A stretch of 64,000 bases of DNA. Source: Flavobacterium hydrocarbonoxydans. GTDB taxonomy: Bacteria; Bacteroidota; Bacteroidia; Flavobacteriales; Flavobacteriaceae. Made by a program: the position numbers and the translations under genes. Positions within the stretch are counted from its first letter, which is position 1. Each line of letters begins with the position of its first letter. Positions 50,194 to 60,604 of this stretch are shown here, in pieces. A model generated the notes under the pieces. The model was not told the origin of the DNA, ran no database searches, and was given only the letters and a program-made list of their open reading frames with translations. The DNA lies in the NCBI RefSeq assembly GCF_009789235.1, contig NZ_WSTB01000001.1, forward strand, positions 434,001 through 498,000. Reading direction: 5' to 3'.

Positions 50194-52818
50194 ATGAAAA
50201 CCAAAATTTTTATCGTTCAGACCTTACTTCTTATTTCATTTTACGGTACTGCACAGGAGCAAGCAAAAAAATATACTTTTCAAGATACCAGCCTGAGTTT
50301 TGAAACCCGGGTCGATGATTTAGTAAAGCAACTTACCCTGGAAGAAAAAGTAGCACAAATGCTGAATTCGTCGCCTGCCATTCCCCGACTTGGAATTCCG
50401 GCTTATGACTGGTGGAATGAAACCTTACACGGAGTAGCAAGAACGCCCTTTAAAACCACAGTTTATCCGCAGGCTATAGCAATGGCGGCTACGTTTGATA
50501 AAAATTCTCTTTTTAAAATGGCTGATTATTCTGCTCTGGAAGGAAGAGCTATATACAATAAAGCAGTCGAATTAAACCGAACAAACGAACGTTATCTGGG
50601 CCTTACCTACTGGACCCCGAATATTAATATTTTTCGTGATCCTCGTTGGGGACGCGGCCAGGAAACGTATGGCGAAGATCCTTATCTTACTGCTGTTTTA
50701 GGAGATTATTTTGTAAAAGGTTTACAGGGAGATGACCCAAAATACCTAAAAGCCGCAGCCTGCGCCAAGCATTATGCCGTACACAGCGGGCCAGAATCTT
50801 TGCGTCATACTTTTGATGTTGATGTCACGCCTTATGAACTTTGGGACACCTATCTTCCTGCTTTTAAAAAATTAATAACCGAGTCTAAAGTTGCCGGTGT
50901 AATGTGTGCTTATAATGCTTTTAGAACACAACCCTGCTGTGCCAGCGATATTCTGATGACGGATATTTTAAGAAATCAATGGAAATTTGAAGGCTATGTA
51001 ACCTCTGACTGTTGGGCTATCGATGATTTTTTTAAAAACCATAAAACACATCCCGATGCAGAATCGGCTTCGGCAGACGCTGTTTTTCACGGTACCGATA
51101 TTGACTGTGGAACAGATGCTTATAAAGCTTTGGTTCAGGCTGTAAAAAACGGAAAAATCAGCGAAAATCAAATCGATATTTCGGTAAAAAGACTTTTTAT
51201 GATTCGTTTCAGATTAGGAATGTTTGATCCTGTAGAAATGGTCAAATATGCACAGACTCCCTCTTCAGTATTAGAAAGCGAAGACCATAAGGCACATGCC
51301 CTTAAAATGGCACAACAGTCTATGGTGCTGCTTAGAAATGATAAAAACATACTGCCGTTAAAGAAAAATTTAAAGAAAATTGTTGTGCTTGGACCTAATG
51401 CTGACAACGCCATAGCTATTTTAGGAAATTATAACGGAACTCCAAGTAAGCTAACAACTGTTTTACAAGGTATTAAAGACAAAGTAGGTGCGAATACTGA
51501 AATTGTTTATGAAAAAGCGATCAACTTTACGAATGATACTTTACTGGTGTATCAAAATCTTAAAAATCAATATAGTTATGAAGGAAAGCAGGGTTTTAAA
51601 GCAGAGTACTTCAACAATAAAAATCTATCAGGAAAGCCAGAAGCGGTAAGAACAGAATCGGAAATCAATAATGTATGGCAGGAAGGCGAAGTGGTTGTGA
51701 ATACGATTAAGGCCAATCATTTTTCTGCCCGTTATACGACAGACTTTACAGCGGATCAGGACGGCTCCATTACCTTTGAAATCAGTGCAGACGACGGATA
51801 TCGTTTTTTAATAAATGGAAAAGAAGTCGTAAACGCCTGGGATAAAAACAGATGGGGCGAAAAAACCTTTAAATTAGATACTAAAAAGAATTCGGTTTAC
51901 AAATTAGTTTTAGAATATTGGCAGGGAGAAGGAAAAGGAAACGTAGTCCTTAATACCGGTAATTTTGAAAAAACTGATTTTGAAAAAATTGTCGATAAGA
52001 ACAAAGATGCCGATGCCTTTATTTTTGTGGGTGGAATTTCTCCGCAGCTTGAGGGTGAAGAAATGCCTGTAAATTATCCTGGCTTCTCAGGTGGCGACCG
52101 TACCTCTATCCTACTTCCGGAAGTACAAACCCAACTACTCAAAGTGCTTAAAAAATCAGGAAAACCAGTGGTCTTTGTTATGATGACCGGTAGTGCTATC
52201 GCCATTCCCTGGGAAGCCGAAAACATTCCTGCTATACTAAATGCGTGGTATGGAGGTCAGGCCGCAGGTGAGGCTGCCTCGGATATACTTTTTGGCGATT
52301 ATAATCCTGCCGGAAGATTGCCGGTTACTTTTTATAAAGGCGATTCGGATTTAGCTGCTTTTGTTGATTACAGTATGGATAATAAAACGTATCGCTATTT
52401 TAAGGGCAGTCCGCTTTATGGTTTTGGGTATGGACTCAGTTATACAACTTTTAAATATGATGAGTTAAAAATAGCTTCCAAAATAAAGAAAGGTGAAGCA
52501 GTACCAGTTTCCGTTCGAATCACCAATACAGGAAAAACGGAAGGAGAAGAAGTTGCCCAATTGTATATCGTAAATCAAAACACAGCTGTAAAAGCGCCAC
52601 TAAAAAGCCTTAAAGGATTTGAACGAATTAATTTAAAATCCGGCGAAAGCAAAAATATCACCTTCACCCTTACCCCTGATGATTTGTCATCGGTTACAGC
52701 CGAAGGAGATTTAAAAGAACATTCAGGTAAAGTCAAAATCACAATTGGAGGAAGTCAGCCTGATGAAAAAAATGAAACAACAAGTAATCTTGTTTCTCAA
52801 ATGATTGAGATAGAATAA
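50194..52818 (+). CDS. GH3 beta-xylosidase/beta-glucosidase with PA14 insert (second copy)
   Basis: 874 aa. Signal peptide (1-20, ending YGTAQ). GH3 barrel with RDPRWGRGQETYGEDPYL, KHYAVHSGPE and nucleophile Asp272 in VTSDCWAID. The second domain is split by PA14 (about 465-595: KQGFKAEYFNNKNLSGK, SADDGYRFLINGKEV), and the fibronectin-III-like domain (about 760-874) ends the protein. Same layout as GH3 at 12457, but the sequences differ throughout, so it is an old duplication or separate acquisition. The only plus-strand enzyme of the locus, under the shared operator at 50118. Confidence 0.92.
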   Translation: MKTKIFIVQTLLLISFYGTAQEQAKKYTFQDTSLSFETRVDDLVKQLTLEEKVAQMLNSSPAIPRLGIPAYDWWNETLHGVARTPFKTTVYPQAIAMAATFDKNSLFKMADYSALEGRAIYNKAVELNRTNERYLGLTYWTPNINIFRDPRWGRGQETYGEDPYLTAVLGDYFVKGLQGDDPKYLKAAACAKHYAVHSGPESLRHTFDVDVTPYELWDTYLPAFKKLITESKVAGVMCAYNAFRTQPCCASDILMTDILRNQWKFEGYVTSDCWAIDDFFKNHKTHPDAESASADAVFHGTDIDCGTDAYKALVQAVKNGKISENQIDISVKRLFMIRFRLGMFDPVEMVKYAQTPSSVLESEDHKAHALKMAQQSMVLLRNDKNILPLKKNLKKIVVLGPNADNAIAILGNYNGTPSKLTTVLQGIKDKVGANTEIVYEKAINFTNDTLLVYQNLKNQYSYEGKQGFKAEYFNNKNLSGKPEAVRTESEINNVWQEGEVVVNTIKANHFSARYTTDFTADQDGSITFEISADDGYRFLINGKEVVNAWDKNRWGEKTFKLDTKKNSVYKLVLEYWQGEGKGNVVLNTGNFEKTDFEKIVDKNKDADAFIFVGGISPQLEGEEMPVNYPGFSGGDRTSILLPEVQTQLLKVLKKSGKPVVFVMMTGSAIAIPWEAENIPAILNAWYGGQAAGEAASDILFGDYNPAGRLPVTFYKGDSDLAAFVDYSMDNKTYRYFKGSPLYGFGYGLSYTTFKYDELKIASKIKKGEAVPVSVRITNTGKTEGEEVAQLYIVNQNTAVKAPLKSLKGFERINLKSGESKNITFTLTPDDLSSVTAEGDLKEHSGKVKITIGGSQPDEKNETTSNLVSQMIEIE

Positions 52819-52877
52819 ACTATTTTTTTTAAGTTAATTTTGGTAAATAAATCTTAAAAACTGTTCCTAAAATAAAC

Positions 52878-52920
52878 CGCTGATTACATAGATTAAAACA
52901 AAAGATTTGTGCAATCAGCG
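52878..52920. repeat. inverted repeat past GH3
   Basis: CGCTGATT (52878-52885) faces AATCAGCG (52913-52920), with further partial pairing inside (GATTAAAA...AAGATTTG). It resembles the imperfect hairpin repeat at 10015-10110 in position and style, and may protect the 3' end of the GH3 mRNA. Confidence 0.5.
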
Positions 52921-52925
52921 TAAAA

Positions 52926-52978
52926 AAAAGCTGTATGTGTATTAAATCAACTTGATGAATAATACCCTACAGCTTTTA
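52926..52978 (+). terminator. probable terminator of GH3
   Basis: AAAAGCTGTA (52926-52935) pairs with TACAGCTTTT (52968-52977), 10 bp with a 32-nt loop that holds a smaller hairpin (ATCAACTTGAT). T-run within the right arm. It lies 107 bases past the GH3 stop. Confidence 0.6.
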
Positions 52979-53173
52979 TTATGACTCTTTTTTTAATGTT
53001 TAGCAATTTGTTAACATCAGTAAAAACCTCAATTTCAGACAAATACTTACTTAAACTTTAATTTCTTCTCTTTTTTTAATTTTATGAAAGGATTACTTTT
53101 TCAAAATGATTATATTTGTAGCATATCAAAATAAGCCCTATTTCGAGATAAATTGTAATTATCCTATTTACAA

Positions 53174-53536
53174 ATGAAAAACCTAAAGTTCATAGTTGTT
53201 AGTTTACTACTCTTGTTTGCTTTTATAAGCAAAGCAGAGTTTAGTACAGCTACTTGTGAACATAAGAAGTTTAATTTTAAAAATAACTTTACAGCTTCTA
53301 AACTTCAGCTTATTTCCTCATCAACTTCAGCAGATGCTAAAGAAAACGATGATCCTTTTACAGTTAAAAAGAAAATAAAATATCGTGCTACCACTTCAGA
53401 AAGCACGACTTTAAATACACCTTACCTAATTAAATTAGTAGATTTTAAAATTTTTAAAAATCGCTTAATATACGGTATTCCATCCATTTATCAGATACAA
53501 CGTTATACGTATCTACACCTCTATCAGCTTTTCTAG
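53174..53536 (+). CDS. small secreted protein of unknown function
   Basis: 120 aa with a clear signal peptide (MKNLKFIVVSLLLLFAFISK, cleavage after SKA). The rest is basic with a Lys-rich middle (DDPFTVKKKIKYRATTSES) and an aromatic C-terminus. I do not recognise it. It lies alone between GH3 and the beta-helix protein, with about 240 bases on the downstream side and no clear terminator. It could be a short leader-type protein of the next gene or a decayed larger gene. Confidence 0.45.
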   Translation: MKNLKFIVVSLLLLFAFISKAEFSTATCEHKKFNFKNNFTASKLQLISSSTSADAKENDDPFTVKKKIKYRATTSESTTLNTPYLIKLVDFKIFKNRLIYGIPSIYQIQRYTYLHLYQLF

Positions 53537-53778
53537 ACGCTTCGTTTTTTAAACCCAGAATTCTCTGCTTTTTTCTTTGATAATTTTTAAAAGTATATCC
53601 TTTTATCAACTATTTAGGAAACTTAACTTGAAACGGGTACAGCCAGCTATTGAATAAAATGCCTAAAATTTTGTACTAACACTATCAATATAAGTGTTTT
53701 ATATAAAAAAAAACCAAATAGAATTTTAAAAATTCTCAAAAAATACCAAAAATTAAAACGAATAAAATCCCCCTTGTT

Positions 53779-55071
53779 ATGAAAAAAATTACCCAAATTA
53801 TCTGTGTGTTTTTAACAGTTACAAGTATGAATGCGCAACAGGAAAAAGGAATCATTGGTTACACAAACTGGTTGAGCAACTGGTCTGAATTTAAACCTCA
53901 TAAAGTAGAATATGGAGAACCTAACCAAATTTTAGCAGGAAACATTTCAGTTAATACCAAACTGCTCAAAAAAAATGTATATGTTCTTCAGGGAAACGTT
54001 TATGTAACTAATAATGCTGTTTTAACGATCGAACCGGGAACTTTAATTATTGGTGATTTCCAAACAAAAGGAACACTGGTTATTACAAAAGGCGCACAGC
54101 TTATTGCAGACGGTTTAGAAACAGATCCAATTGTATTTACTTCAAACCGCAGCATGAAAAAAGCGGGAGACTGGGGAGGTATTGTCCTTCTTGGCGAAGC
54201 TCCTATTAATAAATTTGGAAATATTGGCTCTTATAACTTAGATCTTGACCCTACCTTAACCACCTACGGAGGTGAGAATGCATCTTCAAACTCTGGTATT
54301 TTAAGATTTGTAAGAATCGAATTTGCCGGAAAAAACATTAAGGGTACAAATACCTTCAACGGTTTAACCATTGCAGGTGTTGGCAGTCAGACAATACTAG
54401 AGAATATTATGGTTAGCTATTGTGGTGGTAACTCATTTGCTTTTTATGGAGGAGATGTAAATGCTACTAAATTTGTTTCCTATAAATCAATTAACGACGA
54501 TTATAAATTTACTCAGGGAGCTCAATGTCGTTTATACAATTCATTGGCTGTAAGATCTTCTTATTTATCCAGTAACAAAGATGGTTCTCGTTGCTTAGAA
54601 GTAAAATCATACGAAAACAAAAATGAAACAGATTTTACTAAAAAACACACTTTTGTTACAGCTGACAATATTACATTGCTAAATGACAGCGAAAACATTA
54701 CTGCTGATATTCAGTCTGGTTTAGTTAAAGAAGCGGTTTACATTGCTGAAAACGCATCTCTTGAAATGAAGCGTAGTGTAGTTTCCGGGTTTAATCCTGC
54801 TGTCATAATAGACGAAAAAACAGAAATTAATGATGCCAATCTTAAAAAAATAAAATTTGAGGAAATGTTTTTCAACTTATGTACCGCAAATATCGTTACA
54901 GATGGCAATAGAAACGAAGAAGATTTAGAGCACTGGTATGGCAACATTTTATTTTCTAATGTACATTCTAAAAGCGATAACAAAGAAACATTTGTTGATA
55001 TATTCGATTCTAAAAGACCCGATTTCAGATTACGCTTAGGAAAAATTACCGCTTCAAGCAGTAACAGATAA
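53779..55071 (+). CDS. secreted right-handed beta-helix-like protein
   Basis: 430 aa with signal peptide (1-20, ending SMNAQ). The middle (about 60-330) has repeated short beta-strand turns (NVYVTNNAVLTIEPGTLII, GTLVITKGAQLIADG, DPIVFTSNRSMKKAGDWGGI) like the parallel beta-helix proteins of Bacteroidota. No catalytic motif of polysaccharide lyases or GH28 is seen, and no type IX secretion tail is recognised at the C-terminus. Function is unknown. It may bind glycan at the surface. It has its own strong terminator and lies upstream of HTCS2. Confidence 0.75.
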   Translation: MKKITQIICVFLTVTSMNAQQEKGIIGYTNWLSNWSEFKPHKVEYGEPNQILAGNISVNTKLLKKNVYVLQGNVYVTNNAVLTIEPGTLIIGDFQTKGTLVITKGAQLIADGLETDPIVFTSNRSMKKAGDWGGIVLLGEAPINKFGNIGSYNLDLDPTLTTYGGENASSNSGILRFVRIEFAGKNIKGTNTFNGLTIAGVGSQTILENIMVSYCGGNSFAFYGGDVNATKFVSYKSINDDYKFTQGAQCRLYNSLAVRSSYLSSNKDGSRCLEVKSYENKNETDFTKKHTFVTADNITLLNDSENITADIQSGLVKEAVYIAENASLEMKRSVVSGFNPAVIIDEKTEINDANLKKIKFEEMFFNLCTANIVTDGNRNEEDLEHWYGNILFSNVHSKSDNKETFVDIFDSKRPDFRLRLGKITASSSNR

Positions 55072-55130
55072 TTTAGTTTTGGCACACTAAAATAGGTTTA
55101 TATTATAATTCAAATCCTGCTTTTACTAAA

Positions 55131-55162
55131 AAAAAGTCCTAATAACAATTAGGACTTTTTTT
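55131..55162 (+). terminator. rho-independent terminator of the beta-helix gene
   Basis: AAAAAGTCCTAAT pairs perfectly with ATTAGGACTTTTT (13 bp, loop AACA), followed by T. It ends about 90 bases past the stop codon. Confidence 0.93.
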
Positions 55163-55521
55163 ATGCGCAAATTTTAATATTCAAAATAAAATTTCAGATT
55201 CAAGAGTTGTGTTTCAAAGATTCTACAATTAAATATTGAGGTTAATTAATGTAGTTTTTATAATAACATTCTATAGCAAATACATCATTTGTCCTGCTTT
55301 ATGCTTCAAATTTGCTATTCTAATTTCTAACTCAAAAAGTATATTTGCGGGTACGATTAATCCCTAAAAAAATATCAATCGAGCTCCTATTTTTTAGCAA
55401 TACAGTAAAATTTGTTCTGAAAAACAAAGCTTTCTGTTTAGTTTTAGTAATATTGTTTTTTATATCCAAAAACAAAAGATTATTTTCAGACATCGTTGAT
55501 AAATAATGACCTTAAATCTCC
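55163..55521. other. non-coding gap upstream of HTCS2
   Basis: About 360 AT-rich bases that must hold the HTCS2 promoter. I saw no CAATCGGTTG core, no coding frame and no strong inverted repeat. Confidence 0.35.
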
Positions 55522-58500
55522 ATGAAAAATATTAAATATATTCTTGTATGCTATTTTGTGTTTGTAAGTTGTCTTTTTTCTCAAAATAAATTTGACAACT
55601 ATCAATTTAGAAGCATACAGGAAACCACTTCAAAAAGAGCCGTTTCCTCTATCATTCAGGACAAAAATGGCTTTATTTGGATAGGAACTACCGGTGCGGG
55701 TTTGTATCGGTACGATGGTGTAAACTATTATGGCTACCAATATGATAAAAAACCAGGATCAGTAAACAGCAACTTTATTTTTACCACTTTTATTGATTCT
55801 AATAATAATCTGTGGGTAGGTACAGATGAAGGTTTGTGTCTGTACAATAGAGATCTTGATAATTTTACAAAAATTAATATTGAAGATGCCATTACGAAAG
55901 GATATCGCGAGCCTATAACGGTAAAAACAATTATTCAGGATCACAACGGCAATTTATTCATTGGGGCTTATGGTTTTGGGTTATTCAAATTAAATATAAA
56001 AACCCAGAAAGTTTCTTTGGTACCATCAAAATTATTAAGCAGACCCGATTTTCTAATTAAATGTTCTGTAAAAAATAAGCAGGGTACTATTTATTTTGGA
56101 ACAAATTATGGCCTTTTAGAACTTGATTTGAACGGAAAAGTGAAGCAGGTTTATAAAGATAAATTCAAAAGAGAACCTTTATTGAATGATATTGAGAATC
56201 TTGTTATAGATAAATTTGGGTATTTATGGCTCGGAACCACTGAAAACGGCCTGATAAAAATTAAACCTGAAACCGATAATTACCAATTTGAAAATTATTT
56301 TATTACCAAAAATAAAATCCTGTCTATTGTACAAAGCAGCTTGGATTATATCATTTGTGGTACCGAGAATGATGGCTTATTGGTCGTAAATTATAAAGGA
56401 CAAGTGCTTAAAAAGTATTTGTACAGTAAGTACGATAATTTTAGTTTAAAATCGAATTCGGTTTGGTCTTTATATGAAGATAAAGAAAAGCGTTTATGGT
56501 TAGGGTATTTTAATAAAGGATTGGGCGTACTTGATAAACCCAATAACAAATTCAATTCGCTTGAAGCGCTCGTTAATAATGATAATTCTTTACAAACCAG
56601 TTATGTAACTTCTGTCGTAAAAGATAAAAAAGGCAATTTGCTGATAAGCACTGAAGGCGGTGGACTGGATATTTATAATCTTGCCGCAAAAAGTTTTATT
56701 CACGTAAATAAAAACAATCAAAATTATTATTCTGGCCTCGATGCGGGTGATATTCAGACCATCCTAATTGATAGCAAACAAAATATCTGGTTAGGAAGCT
56801 GGGATCGTGGCATCTACTTTTTGAAAAATGGAATTACCCGATTTATCAATTACAACACCCGAAATACAGCGGAATTAAAATCGAATCGGATTTTTAGTTT
56901 TTCAGAAGATTCGAAAGGCCGAATCTGGATAGGAACTTTTATAAAAGGGCTGCATTATTTTGATCCTAAGAGTAATACATTTATTCATTGTGACTCGAAA
57001 CCTTTTGTAGAAAATAGTTTGGATAAAGCTTTTATCCGTAAGGTTTTTGTTGACTCTGATGATATTTTGTGGGTAGGAACTATTTTAGGATTGTATCAGG
57101 TAAATCTAAAAGATGATACTGCTTTTAAAGTCACAAAAATGCGGGATGCCATGTTCAGGAACATCCCGAAGGACAACAGCATTCAAACTATTTTATCGAT
57201 TTATGAATCTAATGATAAAACAATATGGATAGGAACGGATGCTCAGGGCTTGTTTAGTTATAATAAAAAAAACAAACTGTTTTCCAATTATGACGATTTC
57301 CCAAATTTTGAAGAAAAATCAGTTCGTGCAATCATTGCGGACAACAATGGTGCTTTATGGATTAGCGGCGGATCTGGATTAACAAAACTCGATTTAAAAA
57401 ATAAAAAAAGCATCAATTTCAATAAAGATGACGGGCTTGTAGATAACGATTTTAATAATAATGCGGTCTTTAAAGACGGTAATGGTGATTTGTATTTTGG
57501 GAGTTACGAAGGTGTCAATTATTTTAACCCAAACGAAATCCAAAAAACCGAAAAAGCACCACGTTTGTATTTTAGTGATTTCAAATTATTCAATCGCTCT
57601 GTAAAACCCAATGAAGATGCATCGCCGTTAACCAAAGTAATTTCTCAGACTAAAGAAATTATGCTCAACTATACCCAATCGGTTTTTACGATTGAATATG
57701 TTGGAATCAATTATAATTATTCTAAAAAAAATCAATACGCCTATTACCTTCAGGGTTTCGAAAAAGACTGGAATTATGCCGGAAATAACAGAACAGCCAC
57801 CTACACCAATCTGGCGCCGGGCAATTATGTTTTTAAAGTAAAATCGGCTAATGAAGACGGCTCCTGGAGTAATGATCAATTAGAACTAAAAATAAAAATC
57901 CTGCCTCCCTGGTGGAAAACTATCTGGGCCTATTTACTATATTCCGCTATTTTAGTTTTCCTAATTATATATCTGAATAAAATTTACCAGAATCGTTTTA
58001 AAGCCAGGCAAGCGATCCTTTTAGAGAAAGAAAAAACCATTCAGTTAGAGAAATTAAACAATAAGAAATTGCAGTTTTTTACTAATATTTCACATGAATT
58101 CAGAACACCTTTAACACTAATTATCAATCCGTTAGAAGATATTTTAAGAAGTAAAAAATTATCTCCCGAAGTGCATCATAAATTAAAAATCGTACACAAA
58201 AGTTCTGATAGGCTTTCCAGACTTATCAATGAGCTGATGGATTTTAATAAATTAGAATTTAATAAAATATTTCTTCAGGCTAAAAAAATCGAGGTGATCG
58301 CTTTTACAGAAGAAATTATCAGTTATTTTAATGAAGAAGCCGCTACACGAAATATTACGATTCATTTTGAGTCAACATTAGAGGAACTGGAAGATTGGCT
58401 GGACCCTAAAATGTTAGAAAAAATAATTTTTAATATTATTTCGAATGCTTTCAAATTTACACCAGACAATGGTTCTATCACGATTGCTATAACTAAATCA

Positions 58501-59676
58501 GAAACAGAAAGCTTGCTGGTAATTAATGGAGAGAGGGTTCCATCCTTTTCGATAACCATAACCGATACAGGTTCAGGAATTCATAAAAAAGATTTGAAAC
58601 GTATTTTTGACCGATTTTATCAGGTCAACAATGTCAATAAAGATTATTACGGCAGTACAGGTATTGGTTTAGAGGTTGTAAAAGAGTTTGTCGAGCTTCA
58701 TAAAGGCAAAATTGATGTTTCAAGTCAGGTAGGACAAGGCACCCAATTTATGGTAACGTTTCCGTTAGGCAAATCTTTTTATAAGAAAAATGAAGTCGTT
58801 GACGAGGTTTTTAAAATAGAAAAAAACAAAAATCAATTTCTGCTTGACACTCCTGATAATCAATCTGATGAAGATTATTTCATAGATCAGGAAATAGAAG
58901 ATTCTAGCACCTCAACTGCAAAATCACACACTGTTTTGGTTGTAGAAGATAATCCTGAACTACGAAATTATTTAAAACAGGAACTGAGTAAAACCTATAA
59001 AGTTCTGGTAGCCGAAAATGGTCAGAAAGGTTACGATCTTGCGGTTCAAAAATTACCGGATTTAATCATTACCGATGTCATCATGCCTGTAATGGACGGA
59101 TTGCAATTGTGTAAAAACATAAAAGGAGACTTAAAAACAAGTCACATTCCTTTATTAATGTTATCGGCTAAAGCGATGGTAAAAGACCGATTAGAAGGTA
59201 TCGATTCTGGTGCAGATATGTATTTGAGTAAACCTTTTGAATTAGATATTCTAAAATCAAGTCTGGCACAGCTCATTACAAGCAGGCAGATTATGTTTAA
59301 GAAATTTTATAGCGGAATTACAAAAGATGGTAAAGAAAAAACCACTTCGCTGGACAATGAATTCATTCAAAAAATTCTTCATTTTATCAATGAAAACATT
59401 AGTGAACCAGAACTGACTGTAGAGTTATTGTCCTCAAAAATCTTCTTGAGCCGAAGTCAATTGTATCGAAAAATAAAAACATTAACGGGTGTTTCGGTCA
59501 ATGAGTTTATTAGAAATGTACGATTGGAAAAAGCCAAACAATTAATCGAACAAGGAAATAATAACATCAACGAAATTAGCTATAAAGTAGGGTTTGCTTC
59601 TCCCTCCTATCTGGCCAAATGTTATAGAATAAAATACGGGCATCTGCCTACGCAGGAAAAAAGAACAAAAGAATAA
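55522..59676 (+). CDS. hybrid two-component system sensor/regulator (HTCS2)
   Basis: 1384 aa, the same order as HTCS1: signal peptide (1-20), propeller repeats (about 25-735; FIWIGTTGAGLYRYDGVNYY, LWVGTDEGLCLYNRDLDNF), Y_Y_Y (about 740-797), membrane segment about 801-820, HisKA with His858 (SHEFRTPLTLI), HATPase (DTGSGI, GSTGIGLEV), receiver with Asp1185 (TDVIMPVMDG) and AraC HTH (about 1275-1384). The two HTCS proteins are similar along their whole length, so they are recent paralogues. It most likely senses a related oligosaccharide and controls the susC at 62614, from which it is now separated by the defence genes. Confidence 0.95.
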   Translation: MKNIKYILVCYFVFVSCLFSQNKFDNYQFRSIQETTSKRAVSSIIQDKNGFIWIGTTGAGLYRYDGVNYYGYQYDKKPGSVNSNFIFTTFIDSNNNLWVGTDEGLCLYNRDLDNFTKINIEDAITKGYREPITVKTIIQDHNGNLFIGAYGFGLFKLNIKTQKVSLVPSKLLSRPDFLIKCSVKNKQGTIYFGTNYGLLELDLNGKVKQVYKDKFKREPLLNDIENLVIDKFGYLWLGTTENGLIKIKPETDNYQFENYFITKNKILSIVQSSLDYIICGTENDGLLVVNYKGQVLKKYLYSKYDNFSLKSNSVWSLYEDKEKRLWLGYFNKGLGVLDKPNNKFNSLEALVNNDNSLQTSYVTSVVKDKKGNLLISTEGGGLDIYNLAAKSFIHVNKNNQNYYSGLDAGDIQTILIDSKQNIWLGSWDRGIYFLKNGITRFINYNTRNTAELKSNRIFSFSEDSKGRIWIGTFIKGLHYFDPKSNTFIHCDSKPFVENSLDKAFIRKVFVDSDDILWVGTILGLYQVNLKDDTAFKVTKMRDAMFRNIPKDNSIQTILSIYESNDKTIWIGTDAQGLFSYNKKNKLFSNYDDFPNFEEKSVRAIIADNNGALWISGGSGLTKLDLKNKKSINFNKDDGLVDNDFNNNAVFKDGNGDLYFGSYEGVNYFNPNEIQKTEKAPRLYFSDFKLFNRSVKPNEDASPLTKVISQTKEIMLNYTQSVFTIEYVGINYNYSKKNQYAYYLQGFEKDWNYAGNNRTATYTNLAPGNYVFKVKSANEDGSWSNDQLELKIKILPPWWKTIWAYLLYSAILVFLIIYLNKIYQNRFKARQAILLEKEKTIQLEKLNNKKLQFFTNISHEFRTPLTLIINPLEDILRSKKLSPEVHHKLKIVHKSSDRLSRLINELMDFNKLEFNKIFLQAKKIEVIAFTEEIISYFNEEAATRNITIHFESTLEELEDWLDPKMLEKIIFNIISNAFKFTPDNGSITIAITKSETESLLVINGERVPSFSITITDTGSGIHKKDLKRIFDRFYQVNNVNKDYYGSTGIGLEVVKEFVELHKGKIDVSSQVGQGTQFMVTFPLGKSFYKKNEVVDEVFKIEKNKNQFLLDTPDNQSDEDYFIDQEIEDSSTSTAKSHTVLVVEDNPELRNYLKQELSKTYKVLVAENGQKGYDLAVQKLPDLIITDVIMPVMDGLQLCKNIKGDLKTSHIPLLMLSAKAMVKDRLEGIDSGADMYLSKPFELDILKSSLAQLITSRQIMFKKFYSGITKDGKEKTTSLDNEFIQKILHFINENISEPELTVELLSSKIFLSRSQLYRKIKTLTGVSVNEFIRNVRLEKAKQLIEQGNNNINEISYKVGFASPSYLAKCYRIKYGHLPTQEKRTKE

Positions 59677-59712
59677 AACCTAAAAAAACAATCTTCAAAA
59701 GGTTAAAAGTTT

Positions 59713-59750
59713 TTCAAAAGAAGCAGTCCGAAAAGACAGCTTCTTTTGAA
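59713..59750. terminator. hairpin between convergent HTCS2 and ptuB
   Basis: TTCAAAAGAAGC pairs perfectly with GCTTCTTTTGAA (12 bp, 14-nt loop). It sits 36 bases past the HTCS2 stop and 17 bases past the ptuB stop, so it can serve both strands. T-runs are short. Confidence 0.7.
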
Positions 59751-59767
59751 ATATATAAATATCATAA

Positions 59768-60601
59768 TTATAATATCGTATTGAAATATCTGTTCATCCC
59801 TGCAAAATTATAGCTACTTGAAAGCATATCCTCTATTTGATCTTCTAAATCTCTTCTAATATTAGGGTCAGAAATGGCAGGAATTGATGCTTTAAAAATC
59901 CTAAAACTTTTAAAAACAGAATATCTCAGGTTTTTTAATTCTATACGATTTATTCCATAAAAATCCTCCGCAGCTTTTACGTATTCTGCATATTGTGTTT
60001 CCCTTGGAATAATCTTTACTTCTTGGGTTAAATCGTCTGCTTCATAAGCAAAGTAAGCCTCAGGATTGTCAAAATATGGATTGAGTAACAAAGCCTGTTC
60101 TTGAAAATGTTCATCGCTATAGGTTTGAAGAGTATAATTTTCCCCTATATCAATCGGATCAGGCGAGATATTCCCTGCAAGCAAATTAATTTCTGCGTCT
60201 GTACTACTATCAAGTAGTAAAGGAGAAGGGTACAAATTAACTCCTCTAATTGGGAAATTATTACTTTTATAAGTTTGATTACAAATTTGACAGGCAAATA
60301 AATAATTATCATAAGTGTAGGCTAACCACCAATAAATACTCTTGGGTCTGTAATGCTCTACATCACCATGTGCTACAACATCAGTATTAGCTTCACAATA
60401 TGCACATTTTCCAAAACTTTCTTTTTTTAGCTGTGTTTTTGCCGTTTTCCAAAATGCACTTCTAAATGAAATTGGTTTAGTATTGTCAATTAAAAAAGAT
60501 CTTTGCGCCAACATTAATTCTATATCTCTTTCACGTTTAGCAGCGCCACGGTATTTAGCATTTATAGCTCCGGAAGTTCTCAGTCGTTGTAAAGATATCA
60601 T
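59768..60601 (-). CDS. ptuB: HNH endonuclease, Septu PtuB-like
   Basis: 277 aa, cytoplasmic. HNH core with paired Cys motifs CAYC (66-69) and CQIC (104-107), which should bind zinc, and VEHYRPKS (81-88) carrying the catalytic His, followed by CNQTYKSNNFPI. This matches the HNH proteins found with an ATPase in Septu systems. It starts 3 bases after the ATPase stop, so the pair is one operon. Expected to cut nucleic acid on phage infection. No reverse transcriptase or methylase lies nearby, which speaks against retron or restriction-modification. Confidence 0.82.
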   Translation of the reverse strand: MISLQRLRTSGAINAKYRGAAKRERDIELMLAQRSFLIDNTKPISFRSAFWKTAKTQLKKESFGKCAYCEANTDVVAHGDVEHYRPKSIYWWLAYTYDNYLFACQICNQTYKSNNFPIRGVNLYPSPLLLDSSTDAEINLLAGNISPDPIDIGENYTLQTYSDEHFQEQALLLNPYFDNPEAYFAYEADDLTQEVKIIPRETQYAEYVKAAEDFYGINRIELKNLRYSVFKSFRIFKASIPAISDPNIRRDLEDQIEDMLSSSYNFAGMNRYFNTIL

Positions 60602-60604
60602 AAA

